A stretch of DNA of 64,000 bases from Anaeramoeba flamelloides (taxonomy: Eukaryota > Metamonada > Anaeramoebidae): contig JANTQA010000021.1 of the NCBI GenBank assembly GCA_027625915.1, positions 2,046,001-2,110,000 of the forward strand, in the 5' to 3' direction. The translations under genes and the position numbers were made by a program. This document shows positions 10,301 through 19,295 of the stretch, piece by piece; position 1 is the first letter of the stretch; every line of letters begins with the position of its first letter. The notes under the pieces are model-generated. The model made no database searches and was not told the DNA's origin. It worked only from the letters and a program-made list of their open reading frames with translations.

Positions 10301-11354
10301 TATTGCTAAAATTGGTACTATTTTTAGTGTTTTGATTTTTATTCCAGTTATTTGGTGATGCTGTTTTTCTGTTTTGAATCCTTTTTGTAAGTTCATATTT
10401 TGATTTTCTTCTTGTCCGTGAAACATTTTGACGATACACTAAATTATTATTCGAGGGATTGTATGATGCTGTTGGTTTTGGTTTATTCATTGTTGATGGC
10501 CTTTCATTTTTTGGAGAATTTGTCTCTCGAGTTTTGGTTGTGGGTTGAAAATAATATTTTTTTTGTTGGTTTGTTTTTTGAAAATTGTTTGAATTTCTAG
10601 TGTTGTTTGAATTCCTATAATTGCTTGAATTTCTAGGAGTGTTGTTTTGATTAAATTTATTAGATCTCCCAACAAAACTTGTCTTATTTTTGTTATTGTT
10701 ATAATTGTTGTTGTTGTTGTTGTTGTTATAATTGTTGTTGTTATTATTAAAATCATGTTTCTTTTCAGTGTTTGTAAAAGGAATGGAACTATAACTTCTA
10801 TGATTATTGTTCTTTTTATTTTCTTGGGTCTTAACAGTGCTATTAAATTTTGATGGTGTGAATCTGATCCTTTGTGGTGTTTTTGAATTATCCTTTTTCA
10901 AATTTTTATAATTAGAATTTGTTGTTGAGTTGAAATTCCGAAAATTTGGGGAAGATTTGTAAATTGGAGTTTTTTTGATTAGTTGACTATTAGTGGGAAA
11001 TCTTTTTTGGTTTTGCTTATAAGAAGAGGAATAAGAAGAATTCCGATAAGAGTTTCTGGTGTTGTTGCTATATTTCGAAGAATTATAATTATTCCTGTTG
11101 TTGCTGTTGTTGTTATTTTTGTTAGTATTATTAAAACTTGAAGTTTTATAAGTTGTATTGTACTTGGTAATATTTGGATTTCTGTTAAATGTTTTGTGGG
11201 TAGGTGTTGACTGAACTCGAAAAACACGTTGGTTTGATTTGGTTTCACTATTTATGTTGATCGGCCTTGTTGATGATTGCAGTTGAATTCGCTTGCCAGT
11301 TTGGATGGGATAATTTAATTCTGTGTTCTTTGAAAATCTGTTGTAATGTGACAT
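1365..11354 (-). CDS. VPS34: VPS34-type class III phosphatidylinositol 3-kinase, 4 exons, C2 domain missing
   Basis: Makes PI3P on endosomal and autophagic membranes in the family. Proposed exons: 11354-8756, 2062-1976, 1880-1503 and 1375-1365, giving 1024 residues from the ATG at 11354. Residues 1 to about 465 are basic, Asn/Lys-rich low complexity with poly-N and a KPKPKP run near 415-441. The PIK helical domain follows (LVWRYRDYL near 513), then the lipid kinase domain: [11 protein letters not shown] near 770, catalytic loop [11 protein letters not shown] 877-887, activation loop [18 protein letters not shown] from 896, and C-terminus HKWAQYWRS. Each splice joint rebuilds the family sequence (SC-AGY, KLL-HVDFG, QY-W). 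The catalytic residues look intact, so an active kinase is likely. The C2 domain that VPS34 normally carries before the helical domain is absent; no upstream exon was found for it. Intron 1 is 6693 bp, the others 95 and 127 bp. Identification is firm; the N-terminal start is less certain. Confidence 0.93.
2700..2876. repeat. Tandem pair of hairpin modules
   Basis: Two near-palindromes sit head to tail. The first (about 2711-2790) has arms of a T-rich tract plus GGAAATAAAAAGAAAATTTC and its complement. The second (about 2797-2867) has arms built on TTTTCCAGAATTCAAAAGAA. The left border reads GTCAAGTGCCTAGC and the junctions read CTAACGGCGG and CTAACGACTG. The array lies just before a LINE 3' fragment. 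Confidence 0.75.
2890..3465 (+). mobile_element. LINE 3'-end fragment interrupted by a hairpin array
   Basis: The segment 2950-3074 matches the 3' end of the larger LINE fragment at 4560-4690 (I-x-D-I-I-x-K-x-D-S type frame). It ends in TTTAGGAATTCGG, followed by an array of about 350 bp of hairpin modules. The LINE tail then resumes with a small GAGGAATTAAAAACTCCTC hairpin and an A-rich end. A copy at 19230-19295 has the same tail without the array. Degraded and not coding. Confidence 0.65.
3075..3425. repeat. Array of four hairpin modules inserted in a LINE tail
   Basis: Units at about 3085-3160, 3165-3242, 3262-3340 and 3340-3418. Units 1 and 3 are the A type (arms AGGTTTTCCAGAATT / AATTCTGGAAAACCT with GAGTAAAATC near the loop). 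Unit 2 is the B type (arms of a T-run plus AAATAAAC/AAGAAAATT). Unit 4 is the D type (TTTTTGTTTCGAAAATC around ATTGATT). Junctions read CTAACG, CCAAGTGCCTAGC and CTAACGGCGG. Confidence 0.8.
4063..4335. repeat. Hairpin array with a C-type module nested in the loop of a D-type module
   Basis: An A-type hairpin (4068-4150) is followed by a D-type hairpin whose arms (TTTTTGTTTCTAAAATC and its partner ending near 4320) are separated by a complete C-type hairpin at about 4198-4290. The C arms are TTTTTTGGGTTTTCTATTT and AAATAGAAAACCTCAAAAAA. The same D module at 3340-3418 has no insert in its loop. Confidence 0.78.
4700..5108. repeat. Hairpin array with a B-type module nested in a C-type module
   Basis: It starts TGACGTCAAGTGCCTAGG. 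The C-type left arm runs at about 4722-4775, then a B-type unit (about 4778-4905) occupies its loop, and the C-type right arm ends CAAGCAAAACCTAAC near 4940. A- and B-type units follow at about 4945-5015 and 5020-5100. The LINE tail resumes immediately after. Confidence 0.75.
5160..6276. other. Unassigned intronic stretch
   Basis: No gene or recognised element. The sub-region 5380-5580 and the less AT-rich patch 5830-6060 have open frames of 60-67 codons on the minus strand, but I see no known domain, and both lie inside the large VPS34 intron. Confidence 0.5.
6277..8356. mobile_element. TA-flanked Tc1/mariner-like non-autonomous element hosting a second transposon
   Basis: The left end TA-CGGTTTGTTAAATAAACCGT and right end (reverse complement) TA-CTAATGTTAAATAACCCGT form short inverted termini next to TA duplications at 6275-6276 and 8357-8358. 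The same element, with stretches such as ATGTGTTTTTG and CTTGTGGGAA in the same order, recurs at 62111-63588. Without its nested insert the copy is about 1.04 kb. No transposase belonging to the outer element was seen. Confidence 0.65.
6665..7703 (+). mobile_element. Tc1/mariner transposon with decayed transposase
   Basis: Terminal inverted repeats AACTCAATTCCAAAAATGGG (left) and AACTCAATTCCAAAAAATGG (right, reverse complement) are flanked by TA at 6663-6664 and 7704-7705. Length is 1039 bp. The plus strand keeps DD34E transposase signatures in more than one frame: [20 protein letters not shown] near 7006, [13 protein letters not shown] near 7160, DLNPIGNLW near 7266 and [14 protein letters not shown] near 7388. 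The catalytic region is broken by frame changes, so it is inactive. It sits inside the outer element 6277-8356. Confidence 0.88.
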
Positions 11355-12345
11355 TTGGAAATTTCAAACCAAATTTATTTTATTGGTAAAGCTTGCTTTG
11401 TTCAAATTTTGTTGTTATCAAAAAACAAGAAGAGAAATTATTTGGAAATTAAAAAAAAAGTTTAAAAGAAAAAAAAGAAAAAAATGTTTTTTCTTTTCAA
11501 AATTATTTAATATTTAGAATTGAGCTTATTTTTACTGAGTTTCCTTTTTACTAAGAAGTTTTGTTTTTATTTTGGGGGCGAAAACACCCTTCGTTTTTTT
11601 ATGAAGCAAATTTGTCTTTCCTTTTTGTCAAAAATTTTTTTCAAACTTTTTTCAAAAAGCTAAAAAAACTAGAAAAATATTTTAAAAATTGTTTATTTCA
11701 GTTTCAAAGAGTGAAAATTATTTTTAAAATCAATTGGTTCTTTCTTTGTTATCATAATTATTTTAAAAGTCAATAAAAAAAAGTGAAAAATATCATAAAA
11801 ATCATTTAGCCAATTAATTTATGAAAGAAAAGGAAATGATTTTTTTTTGCTTTTGTATTGTCCAAGAGACAATTTAAGTGTAACTTCCTGGATAACTGTT
11901 ATCAAAAAAAAAAAAGTGTAACATGTCAAAAAAGTGGGAAATTTTCATAAACTAAAGCCCACAGATTAAAAACTGATCAAAACCATGTGGAATTGTTTAA
12001 AAGTTTGTAAGAATTCAAATGGAGACTAAAAACTTTTTTAGGAGAAGGGAATCTATTTTGAACTATCCTCAATTTCAGCCAGACTCTTTTAGTCTAAAGA
12101 GCAAAAATCCAAGACTCTATTTGAGATTGTAAAGAGGGACAAAAAAAAGTCAAATGTTTATTTTTAGGACAATTCAGATCTCACAAATTACAACTTTCAA
12201 ATCTAAATCTGAATATTTACTCTGAATTATTTTATCAGGAATTATGAAAAACTTGATTTTAATAAAGAGAAATAGAATGTGGAAAGGATCTATTTTAGAA
12301 TTTTTATTTAATCGTCTTCAAAAAAATACCTTATAGCTAAAATAT

Positions 12346-12702
12346 AAATAGGGAATGATGTAAAAAATCTATTTTTTACAATTTAAGAGATAAATAAAGA
12401 GTTCTATGTATTTATCCAAATTTTGGTAATAGTAAATATAATATCTGATTATCTTAATAAACTAATAATAATTTTAATCAAAAAATGGTTTGGTTGATCC
12501 ATACCAATATTTCAATTTGAAAAAAATCAATTTTCAAATAAGTATTTGTATTCAACAAACGATTTTATATTGAAAACTCCTTTGAGCTCAAAAATAAAAA
12601 AGGTGGTATAGTTTATTATTATCAAAATTTTATGAATTGCATGTCTTTCTTTATTTATCGCTGAAATTGTAAAAACTCTATTTTTTACATCATTCGATAT
12701 TT
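12346..12702. mobile_element. Small inverted-repeat element (MITE-like)
   Basis: The left end AATAGGGAATGATGTAAAAA is mirrored at the right end by the reverse complement of CTATTTTTTACATCATTCGA. Both ends abut a TA dinucleotide. No coding sequence inside. Family unassigned; a Tc1/mariner-type MITE would fit. Confidence 0.5.
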
Positions 12703-12899
12703 ACACTTGTAATGTTAATGATCCTTGACAAGATTTTTAATTGTTAAAAATAATAAAATTGCTGTTTAACTGTTAATATTTAAAATCAAATCCATATATT
12801 ATCAATAAGTTTTAAAATTATACTGTTACTTTCTAAATAAAATGATCAAAATTTTCATTCTACTTTCCGATTTATTATCATTTTTTTTTTTTTTTTTTT

Positions 12900-13035
12900 T
12901 TATTATTGAACAAGTGTAAATTACACTCTAATTGATATTAGACTTAAATTACCTTTCAGAAATTTAAGCACGGAATCCTAGTTTTCACAATTATTAATTA
13001 ATGAAAATCATTTCAACTGTTTATATTTTAAAATT
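12900..13035 (+). repeat. R3 short dispersed repeat, copy 1
   Basis: Core TGTAAATTACACTCTA, then ATATTAGACTT and ATTAATGAAAAT. It follows a long T-run and TATTATTGAA. Matching copies in the same orientation occur at about 30885-31025, 42185-42320 and 56295-56435. No internal promoter boxes or coding frame identified. Confidence 0.6.
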
Positions 13036-13039
13036 ATTT

Positions 13040-15005
13040 CAGCAAGTTGATTTTCTTTTAATTTATTAAAAAATTAATCTATTTTTTTCATAAGAAGGAC
13101 ACTCCCATAAAAAATGTTTAATATTTTCTATTAATTCCTTTCGTTCATTTTTTAAACAGAAAGTATAAAATTTATTTCGATTTGTAATGATTACATAGTA
13201 ATATCTATTTAAGCAGTTAGTAATTGTTTTGCATTTTCGAATGGTTGAGCTTGATGGATTACTTTAATATTTTTGAGTTGTAACAATAGTTTAGATTTTT
13301 TATTACTTGGAAATATTTTTTGGGGGGTGTAGTAGAGTGTACTCAAAGCTGTAGAGAACTTAGATCTTTTTTGATTTCTAGAATTTAAAAAAAAAACAAC
13401 AGGTATTTTCTTGATGTTAAAAAGAATTGAGTACAATAAAAATGTTTTTCTATTCTTTTAAATTTTGGAAAAGATCACAAAAGGTGTCTATGTTTTTTTT
13501 CAATTAAAGAAATAACAAGAAAATTTTTGAATTTTTTTTTTTATTTCTCAAATTAAAAAAAAAACCTAACTACAATTCCAACTTTCGGAATACAGTAACT
13601 CATTATATAGGTATTTATATGTTTTTTTTTCTTTTGAATCTTTTGAATCACCAATTGTTTTTATTATTTATTCGTTGGTTAAATTTTAGTAAATTTTCTA
13701 AATTAGGCAGTGAAAAATTCCTGATTTCTTTATATTTTACATTTCGTTTTATTTACTGGAATTATTATATTTTCAATTCTCAATTCTTTTTTTGTAAATA
13801 AGAACTGGTTTTTTTCTTTTTATTTTGCATATTCCATTAATATATGAATTAATCCCCGAATTAAAATAGTTTATTGTTTATATTTGATAATTATCTATTT
13901 CTAAAACCATATGTCAATTGGATTAATATAAAATATTCAAATAATCTAATTTTTAAATTATTGTTCGGGGAATCGTTATTTAATAATTTTTCACAGTCTT
14001 TGAATGTTTTTTGAGATTTTTTTTAAATAATAAACTATATGTGAAGTTTTATATAAAAAAATACCTAAATATTTATTTTTTTTTAAATCTTTCAATAGAA
14101 CTGTTTTATATTTATTAAGTTTTAATCCAAATTCAATAATAAATTCATTATTAAATTTAATTTTAAAATTTAATTGATTTTAATTTCCTCCAATAATTAA
14201 GATTAAATCATCTAGAACTTTTCAAAATGGTTTGTTAATGGTATGATTAATAGTAAAAGAAAATGTGAAATTAGAGCAAATATAATTTACAATAAACCCC
14301 CCTTGAAATTTACTAATTCCTTCCCCTTTATAATATTTTAATGAAAAAATTGTAAGAATTTCATCTAAAATAAATTTTATACTTTTTTTCATTTTTTTAC
14401 AATTAATTGATAACAATATTATGTTTTATAAATCATTATTATAAACATTTTATCACTCTCTCTTTCATTATTCACTTTTATCTTATTATAAGTGTTAAAT
14501 ATTTTTAATACTAAAATATGAGGAAAGTATTTTTTTTCGATAATTAAATTGAAATTTATGATTAAATTCCCAACATGGTTCAAATAGTTTATAGAATGTT
14601 TTTAAAAATGATCTTAGTAAACTTTCGCTAATAGAAACTGGTCTATAATTTAAAGCCACTCCTTCATCCCCAGCTTTTTTATGAATAAATAGAATTGATA
14701 TTATTTTAATGAATTTGATATAATTCTTATCTGGGTCAAATCAACCAATTCTTATATATTTTCTGAATTAAATTAAAATATTTTTTATTAATTTTAATTT
14801 TTTATCGGGTTTAAATCTATAATATTAATATCATCAATAATAAATTTCAAATTTTCCATTTATCAAAATCCTTTAATTGAATTATTTTTTAAATTTTTAA
14901 TTGCGTTTTATATATTTTTTATAGTAGAAAACATCTCAATTTTAAACTCTAGTAATTTTTTATTCTTAATTTTTATATAAAAAATCTAAAATATGTTAAC
15001 TTGGT
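13040..15005 (-). mobile_element. LINE copy containing decayed reverse transcriptase
   Basis: Read on the minus strand, 14600-14700 gives ILFIHKKAGDEGVALNYRPV, the classic LINE RT opening block (K-x-G-[D/x]-x-x-x-x-NYRP). Further on, about 14183-14214, comes LDDLILIIGG, the catalytic xxDD box, then GLKLNKYKTVLLKD and a KYLGI block near 14060-14120. The frame is broken several times, so it is inactive. Left portions (13600-13990) match 39840-40080, so both belong to one family. The 13395-13570 end is interrupted by hairpin modules. Confidence 0.8.
13395..13572. repeat. Two diverged hairpin modules
   Basis: An A-type remnant (about 13400-13475, with AAAAAGAATTGAGTACAAT opposite CTATTCTTTTAAATTTTGGA) is followed by a B-type unit (about 13485-13568) ending AAAAAAAACCTAAC. 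Confidence 0.6.
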
Positions 15006-15059
15006 TCAATTATTATTATATATATATATATATATATGGCTAAAATATCCAACAAACTT

Positions 15060-15665
15060 ATTTTTATGAACTAAAATCGAAAAATTAGTGATTTTAGTCA
15101 ATTCTTTTTAACTGTGGAAAATCTAGGCACTTTGTGGCACTCTACCGCACTTGATGGACACCTTCGTTAGGTTTTCCAGAATTCATGATTTGAATTAGAT
15201 AACCAATATATTTTTTGTATAAAACAAGAATTAAAAAAAAGTCTTGTTATCTTTTCCAGAATTTAAAATAATAGAGTAAAACAGATTTGATTTTTCTCGA
15301 TTTTATTTATTTTTTGAAAAAATGCCGTTAGGTTTTCTTGAGTTTGATACTTATTTGCAAAGTGTTCGAGGCTTTTTTGAGGTTTCCTATTTTATTTCGA
15401 AAATCTATTGATTTTCTAAATAAATAGAAAACTTAAAAAAACCTAAAGAAAATCTATAGATTTTATTGATAAAACAGAATATCTCATGAAAACTGTTGTT
15501 AGATTTTTTGTATTTTGAAGAAATGCAAAGTAAATTGATTAAATCTTCTTATCGCTATGAAAATTTTATAAAAAATTGCTTTTATCTTTTCCAGAATTCA
15601 TAGGAAAAAAGGAAAATCTTTGATTTTTCTCTATTATTTTTAAATTCTAGAAAAGCTCTGCACAC
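15060..15665. repeat. Cluster of hairpin modules, partly eroded
   Basis: Remnants of A-type units (15075-15130, 15168-15190, 15250-15310 and a clear one at 15585-15660) and of C-type units (15330-15445, with AAATCTATTGATTTTC at the loop). Fragments of the border signal (GGCACTTTGTGGCACTC and CCGTTAGG) lie between them. The cluster separates the LINE at 13040-15005 from the R1 copy at 15690. Confidence 0.6.
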
Positions 15666-15689
15666 CAAAGCACCCCTGAAACTTCTCTA

Positions 15690-16590
15690 CATGATCATGA
15701 AAAAATTTTTCCAAAAAAAAAAATAAATATTTGTTTTATTTTACCCTTTTTACTAACTTCAATTAGATAAAATACTATTGGTTAATAAAGGATCTTTGAT
15801 CAAAAAATATTTTTAAAGATATTGTTACAATTTAAGTTGGAAAAGCCAATTTTCCAGTAAGATTTTTTTCAAATCAATAATAAAAAAATTGAAAACTTTT
15901 TTTTTCACAGATAAGAGATTATTTGATTATATTTTAAAAGTATTTTAAATATGATGAATATATTTCAAATAGGGAACCAATCATTTTGACTAATAAAGAA
16001 TTATTTTGGTATTTTAAATTGGAAAAAATATTTTTTCTTTGATTTTCCGTTAGGTTTTCCTGAATTTCAAAGAATCGAGTAAAATCATAGATTTTGCTCA
16101 ATTCTTTTGAATTTTGGAAAATCTAGGACACTTTTGTTATTTTTCTTTTTTATTTTTGTAATAAACAGAAAATTTAAGAAATTTTCAGTTTATTCCAAAA
16201 AGTAAAAAAAATCTAGGACACTCACAATATTTATCATCCGTTATTTTTTTTTCATAATTGAGTTTTTTTAGATGAGTAGAGTGTTTTCAAAACTATTAGT
16301 TATTATCTCTTCTAAAAAATATCCTAAAGTTGAGTTTAAAGAAAATTCATTGTCACATCCATTTGGAATTTTTTACCCCAAAATAGACCCTTTTTTCTAG
16401 ACTATGGACTTTTCAAAATCGTGGTCCTATTAACAATAATAAATACAACAGCCTCCAGTTTTTTCAGAACTGGAATGTTGATTATTTTTTGAATAAGCTA
16501 AATTAAAAAGGATGAAATGATAATTGAAATTGTAGTTTTGTCTAACTTTTTTTTTTTTCAATTTTATTTTTCCATACTAGTGTAATTCAA
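15690..16590 (+). repeat. R1 dispersed repeat, copy 1 (about 0.9 kb)
   Basis: Begins near ATGATCATGAAAAAATTTT and ends near ATTTTTCCATACTAGTG. Two further copies lie at 40117-41010 and 52410-53210. A short decayed frame (SKLLVIISSKKYPKVEF near 16290) is shared by all copies, so R1 may derive from a coding element, but no known domain is visible. It carries A- and B-type hairpin modules at 16048-16230. Confidence 0.75.
16048..16230. repeat. A+B hairpin modules inside R1 copy 1
   Basis: The A unit starts CGTTAGGTTTTCC and ends AAAATCTAGGACACTT. The B unit follows with arms around AATAAACAGAAAATTTAAG and its complement and ends AATCTAGGACACT. In this orientation the borders are the reverse of those in the LINE arrays, so the module has a defined polarity. 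Confidence 0.78.
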
Positions 16591-17388
16591 AATTTTTATT
16601 TACAATTTTTTTTAAAGGGTTCCATTTTTTTTTTTTTATTATCCACTGGGTAAATAAAGTTAAGGAGTCCTTTTGTTAATAATAATATTATTATTTATTA
16701 TTTTTTAAATTCTCTAGATATATAATTTTTTTTGAATGCAGACCAAAATTTCAATTTCTCTTTCATCAAAAAATTTTTTTGTAATAAACATTGAAAAAGA
16801 AAAGGGTTTTACAAAACAAAGAAAAGAAAGTATGGAAATCATGGAAATCACAGAAACTTGAAAGTATTTTTCGATCATCACTTTCACAATTATTTAAACC
16901 TGTGGTTTTAACAATTTTGGAAATTGAAGATCCACATTAATGTAAGCATTTTAAAGAATTTGTTTGTCAATTTCCAAAACCAAAAAATGGATAACTTCTT
17001 TTTAATCATCTATTATAAATTTTACAGTTTATGACGAGCTTTCATAGACCTTTTACGGTTTCTTGTAAAGGATTAAAATTTTCAAATAGAAAAATAATTT
17101 CTATGTTCCTATGAAATTTCACGGAAGGTTTGGATTGGATTGAATAATTCATATATCTATCTATATATATATATTTATATATATAAATATAAAAGATATC
17201 CATAATATTATGGTTAAAAAAAAAATTAGTAACCATTGAATAATAATTCTTAAAATTTAAATTGAATCTGATATTTATTTATTTCTTTTTTTTTTTATTT
17301 TTTTTTAATTTCAATTCTGAAAAGATATTAAATTTCTATTTTCACCTTCCAATTCCTCTTACTATCACGATAATTGAGATTTTAAAAA

Positions 17389-18228
17389 TCAGTAATAATA
17401 CTTTTCTTTTGTTTTTATTTCCTGTTTGGCTTTTGTCATTTCAAAATTTTGTTGGTTTGCTAACCAGAGTTTCTTTGGAAAAGGAATTTGCCATTCTTTA
17501 TTTTTGTTTTTTTTTTTTTTTGTACCAACAATGAGCTTATAGACTTCAAAAAATTGTTTTGTAACAAAAATTGGTTCTAATCCTGCCTTTTCTGAAACGA
17601 AGGGGACACTGGGACATAACACTGTCGAAATTAAGTTTTTGTTTTCTTGTGAATGGTTTAAGATATTTTTATTATGGTGCATAATAGTTAGAAAAGCCGA
17701 TCTAAGACCAATAAAGATATTGTTTAGTTCCCTATATTTCCCGCCTCGTGAAATTGGTGAGTAAAGGAGATATTTAAATTTTGGTTCAACTTTTGTTTTA
17801 TTATTCTGGATTTTTTCTTCTTGTTCCAGTACTTTTTCTTTTTCTTTTTCTTCTTCTTTTTCTTCTTCTTCTTCTTTTTCTTTTTCTTTTTCTTTTTCTT
17901 CTTCTTCTTTTTCTTCTTCTTTTTCTTTTTTTTCTTCAGTTAAAGGTAATAAGATCGAAAGTCCAACAACCAATTCTGAATAAAAATCGTTTTTAATCTT
18001 TTCTTGTATTTGCTTTTGTATCGATTCACCAAAATACGACAATTCCTTTTCTTGTAAAAACCCAAAACTGTTTGTTGAAAGAAGAAGGTAAACATCACTA
18101 GTGTCTTGTTCAGTTATTTCGTTTGTTTTTAATTCAAAATTCATAGTTTCAACATCTTTAAAGACTTTGTTAAACTTGGATTTGAATTCTTCGTCTTCTG
18201 ATCTAAAAGTGAAATTAACTCGATCCAT
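17389..18228 (-). CDS. Macro-domain protein with a charged Lys/Glu insertion
   Basis: 279 residues, single exon, ATG at 18228. The fold resembles the bacterial-style macro domains that bind or hydrolyse ADP-ribose derivatives. Visible blocks are VYLLLSTNSFGFL (46-58), the equivalent of the family's PANSFGFMDGG; LVVGLSILLPL (87-96), like the PVGQA strand; KYLLYSPISR (152-161); NNIFIGLRSAFLTIM (169-183); and ISTVLCPSVPF (200-210). Residues 98-140 are an almost pure E/K run inserted between two core strands. The key Asn (N53) is kept, but the usual DGG after it is QEK, so catalysis is doubtful and binding is possible. The K-rich tail after 236 has no recognised domain. Upstream it faces the ATG-less repeat region ending at 22333. 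Substrate unknown. Confidence 0.62.
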   Translation of the reverse strand: MDRVNFTFRSEDEEFKSKFNKVFKDVETMNFELKTNEITEQDTSDVYLLLSTNSFGFLQEKELSYFGESIQKQIQEKIKNDFYSELVVGLSILLPLTEEKKEKEEEKEEEEKEKEKEKEEEEEKEEEKEKEKVLEQEEKIQNNKTKVEPKFKYLLYSPISRGGKYRELNNIFIGLRSAFLTIMHHNKNILNHSQENKNLISTVLCPSVPFVSEKAGLEPIFVTKQFFEVYKLIVGTKKKKNKNKEWQIPFPKKLWLANQQNFEMTKAKQEIKTKEKYYY

Positions 18229-18423
18229 TCAAGAGTGCAAAAAAAAAATTCAAAAAACAATAAACTCAATTAAAATGAAATTAATTTTTTATTTTCAAGT
18301 TTAAGGCTTTAATGCTTTCAGAGAATCGTAAAGGTTTAAAATATGTTGCGATCGAAAAGAAATGACACTAGTACTGGGTGGTTCATAGATCTCTCAAAAA
18401 TCTATTGTAAATATTATTGAATA

Positions 18424-18795
18424 GAGTCAGTTCCACTTTAACAACACAAACATTTAAGGTACTAGTCTATATTATTTTTTTTTTGGATCAATATCAAATT
18501 TGGAGTCCTTAACTAGAAATAAGTTTAATATTGATAATAAATCAGTTTTTTCCAATCTAAGTTATAGGTAAAAAAAATTTTCTTAATCTTTATGAAATTT
18601 AGGTAAAAAAATTTAATAGAGATTGTCCCTTAACCAAAATTAAGGCACATAAAATTCTCAAATTAAAGTCTTTATTTTAGAATTGTTTTTTACACAAATT
18701 ATTTTACTAAAATATGAATTTTGCATCTTAATTTGTGATTTTTTTTGTGCCTTAAATTTCATTCAAAGTTTTTGTCGATAAAGTGGAACTGACTG
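18424..18795. mobile_element. Palindromic Tc1/mariner-like MITE, copy 1, with nested TTAA element
   Basis: Termini GAGTCAGTTCCACTTTAA and the mirrored GTGGAACTGACTG sit next to TA at 18422-18423 and 18796-18797. Internal TTAAGGCAC and TGTGCCTTAAATTTC blocks match three other copies (24571, 42773, 59805). About 176 bp of its length is a younger nested insertion at 18458-18629. Confidence 0.82.
18458..18629. mobile_element. TTAA-flanked MITE nested in another MITE
   Basis: 172 bp with inverted ends GGTACTAGTCTATATTA and (reverse complement of right end) GGGACAATCTCTATTAAA, flanked by TTAA at 18454-18457 and 18630-18633. A sister copy lies at 57619-57795. TTAA is the piggyBac target, but these ends start GG(G/A/T) rather than CCC, so family assignment is open. 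Confidence 0.75.
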
Positions 18796-19199
18796 TAATT
18801 AATTAAGGAGATTTTTACATATTGTAAATTTATTGTAAATTTAAATTAATTTTATTTAAAGGAAAGAAATTATAATTACTTTTTATGTTCTTTAGGGTCA
18901 GAATTTTAAATTCTCTTTTTACAATTTTTTTTTGTTAATTAATTTTCCAAATCAAAAAATTAGAAAACAAGATTTAAAGTATTCCTTTCTCTAATAATTT
19001 TTGTTTAGAACCCATAAAAGTCATTATTTTTGAGATTGACTAATTTCAAGATTTACTTTAAATAATTGTCAGCATGAAACAGAAAGAATGATTCTGGTTA
19101 AATTTTGAGGAATGAGTTTGTTTTTCCTTAGATACTAAATATCCAATAATAATTTACAAAATAATCTATTTGTTAATAATTTATTTTTTTGTAAAAAAT

Positions 19200-19295
19200 T
19201 ATTATTTTTTACGATTTCTAAATTCAAGTTTAGGAATTCGGGCAAACAAGAGGAATTCTAAACTCCTCCCTTAAATTACAATAAAAAAAAATTAT
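19200..19295 (+). mobile_element. LINE 3' tail without hairpin array (empty site)
   Basis: Reads TTTAGGAATTCGGGCAAACA, then AGAGGAATTCTAAACTCCTC and an A-rich end. It matches the LINE tail at 3060-3074 joined to 3427-3465, but with no hairpin modules between the two halves. Confidence 0.7.

Larger units (their letters stand above)
11355..17388. other. Long gene-free region between VPS34 and the macro-domain gene
   Basis: No host gene was found. It contains a 357-bp TA-flanked inverted-repeat element (12346-12702), an R3 repeat (12900-13035), a LINE copy on the minus strand (13040-15005), hairpin modules (13395-13570, 15060-15665, 16048-16230) and an R1 repeat (15690-16590). The stretches 11360-12340 and 16600-17380 hold nothing recognisable apart from T-runs and a TA-rich patch at about 17155-17190. 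Confidence 0.6.
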
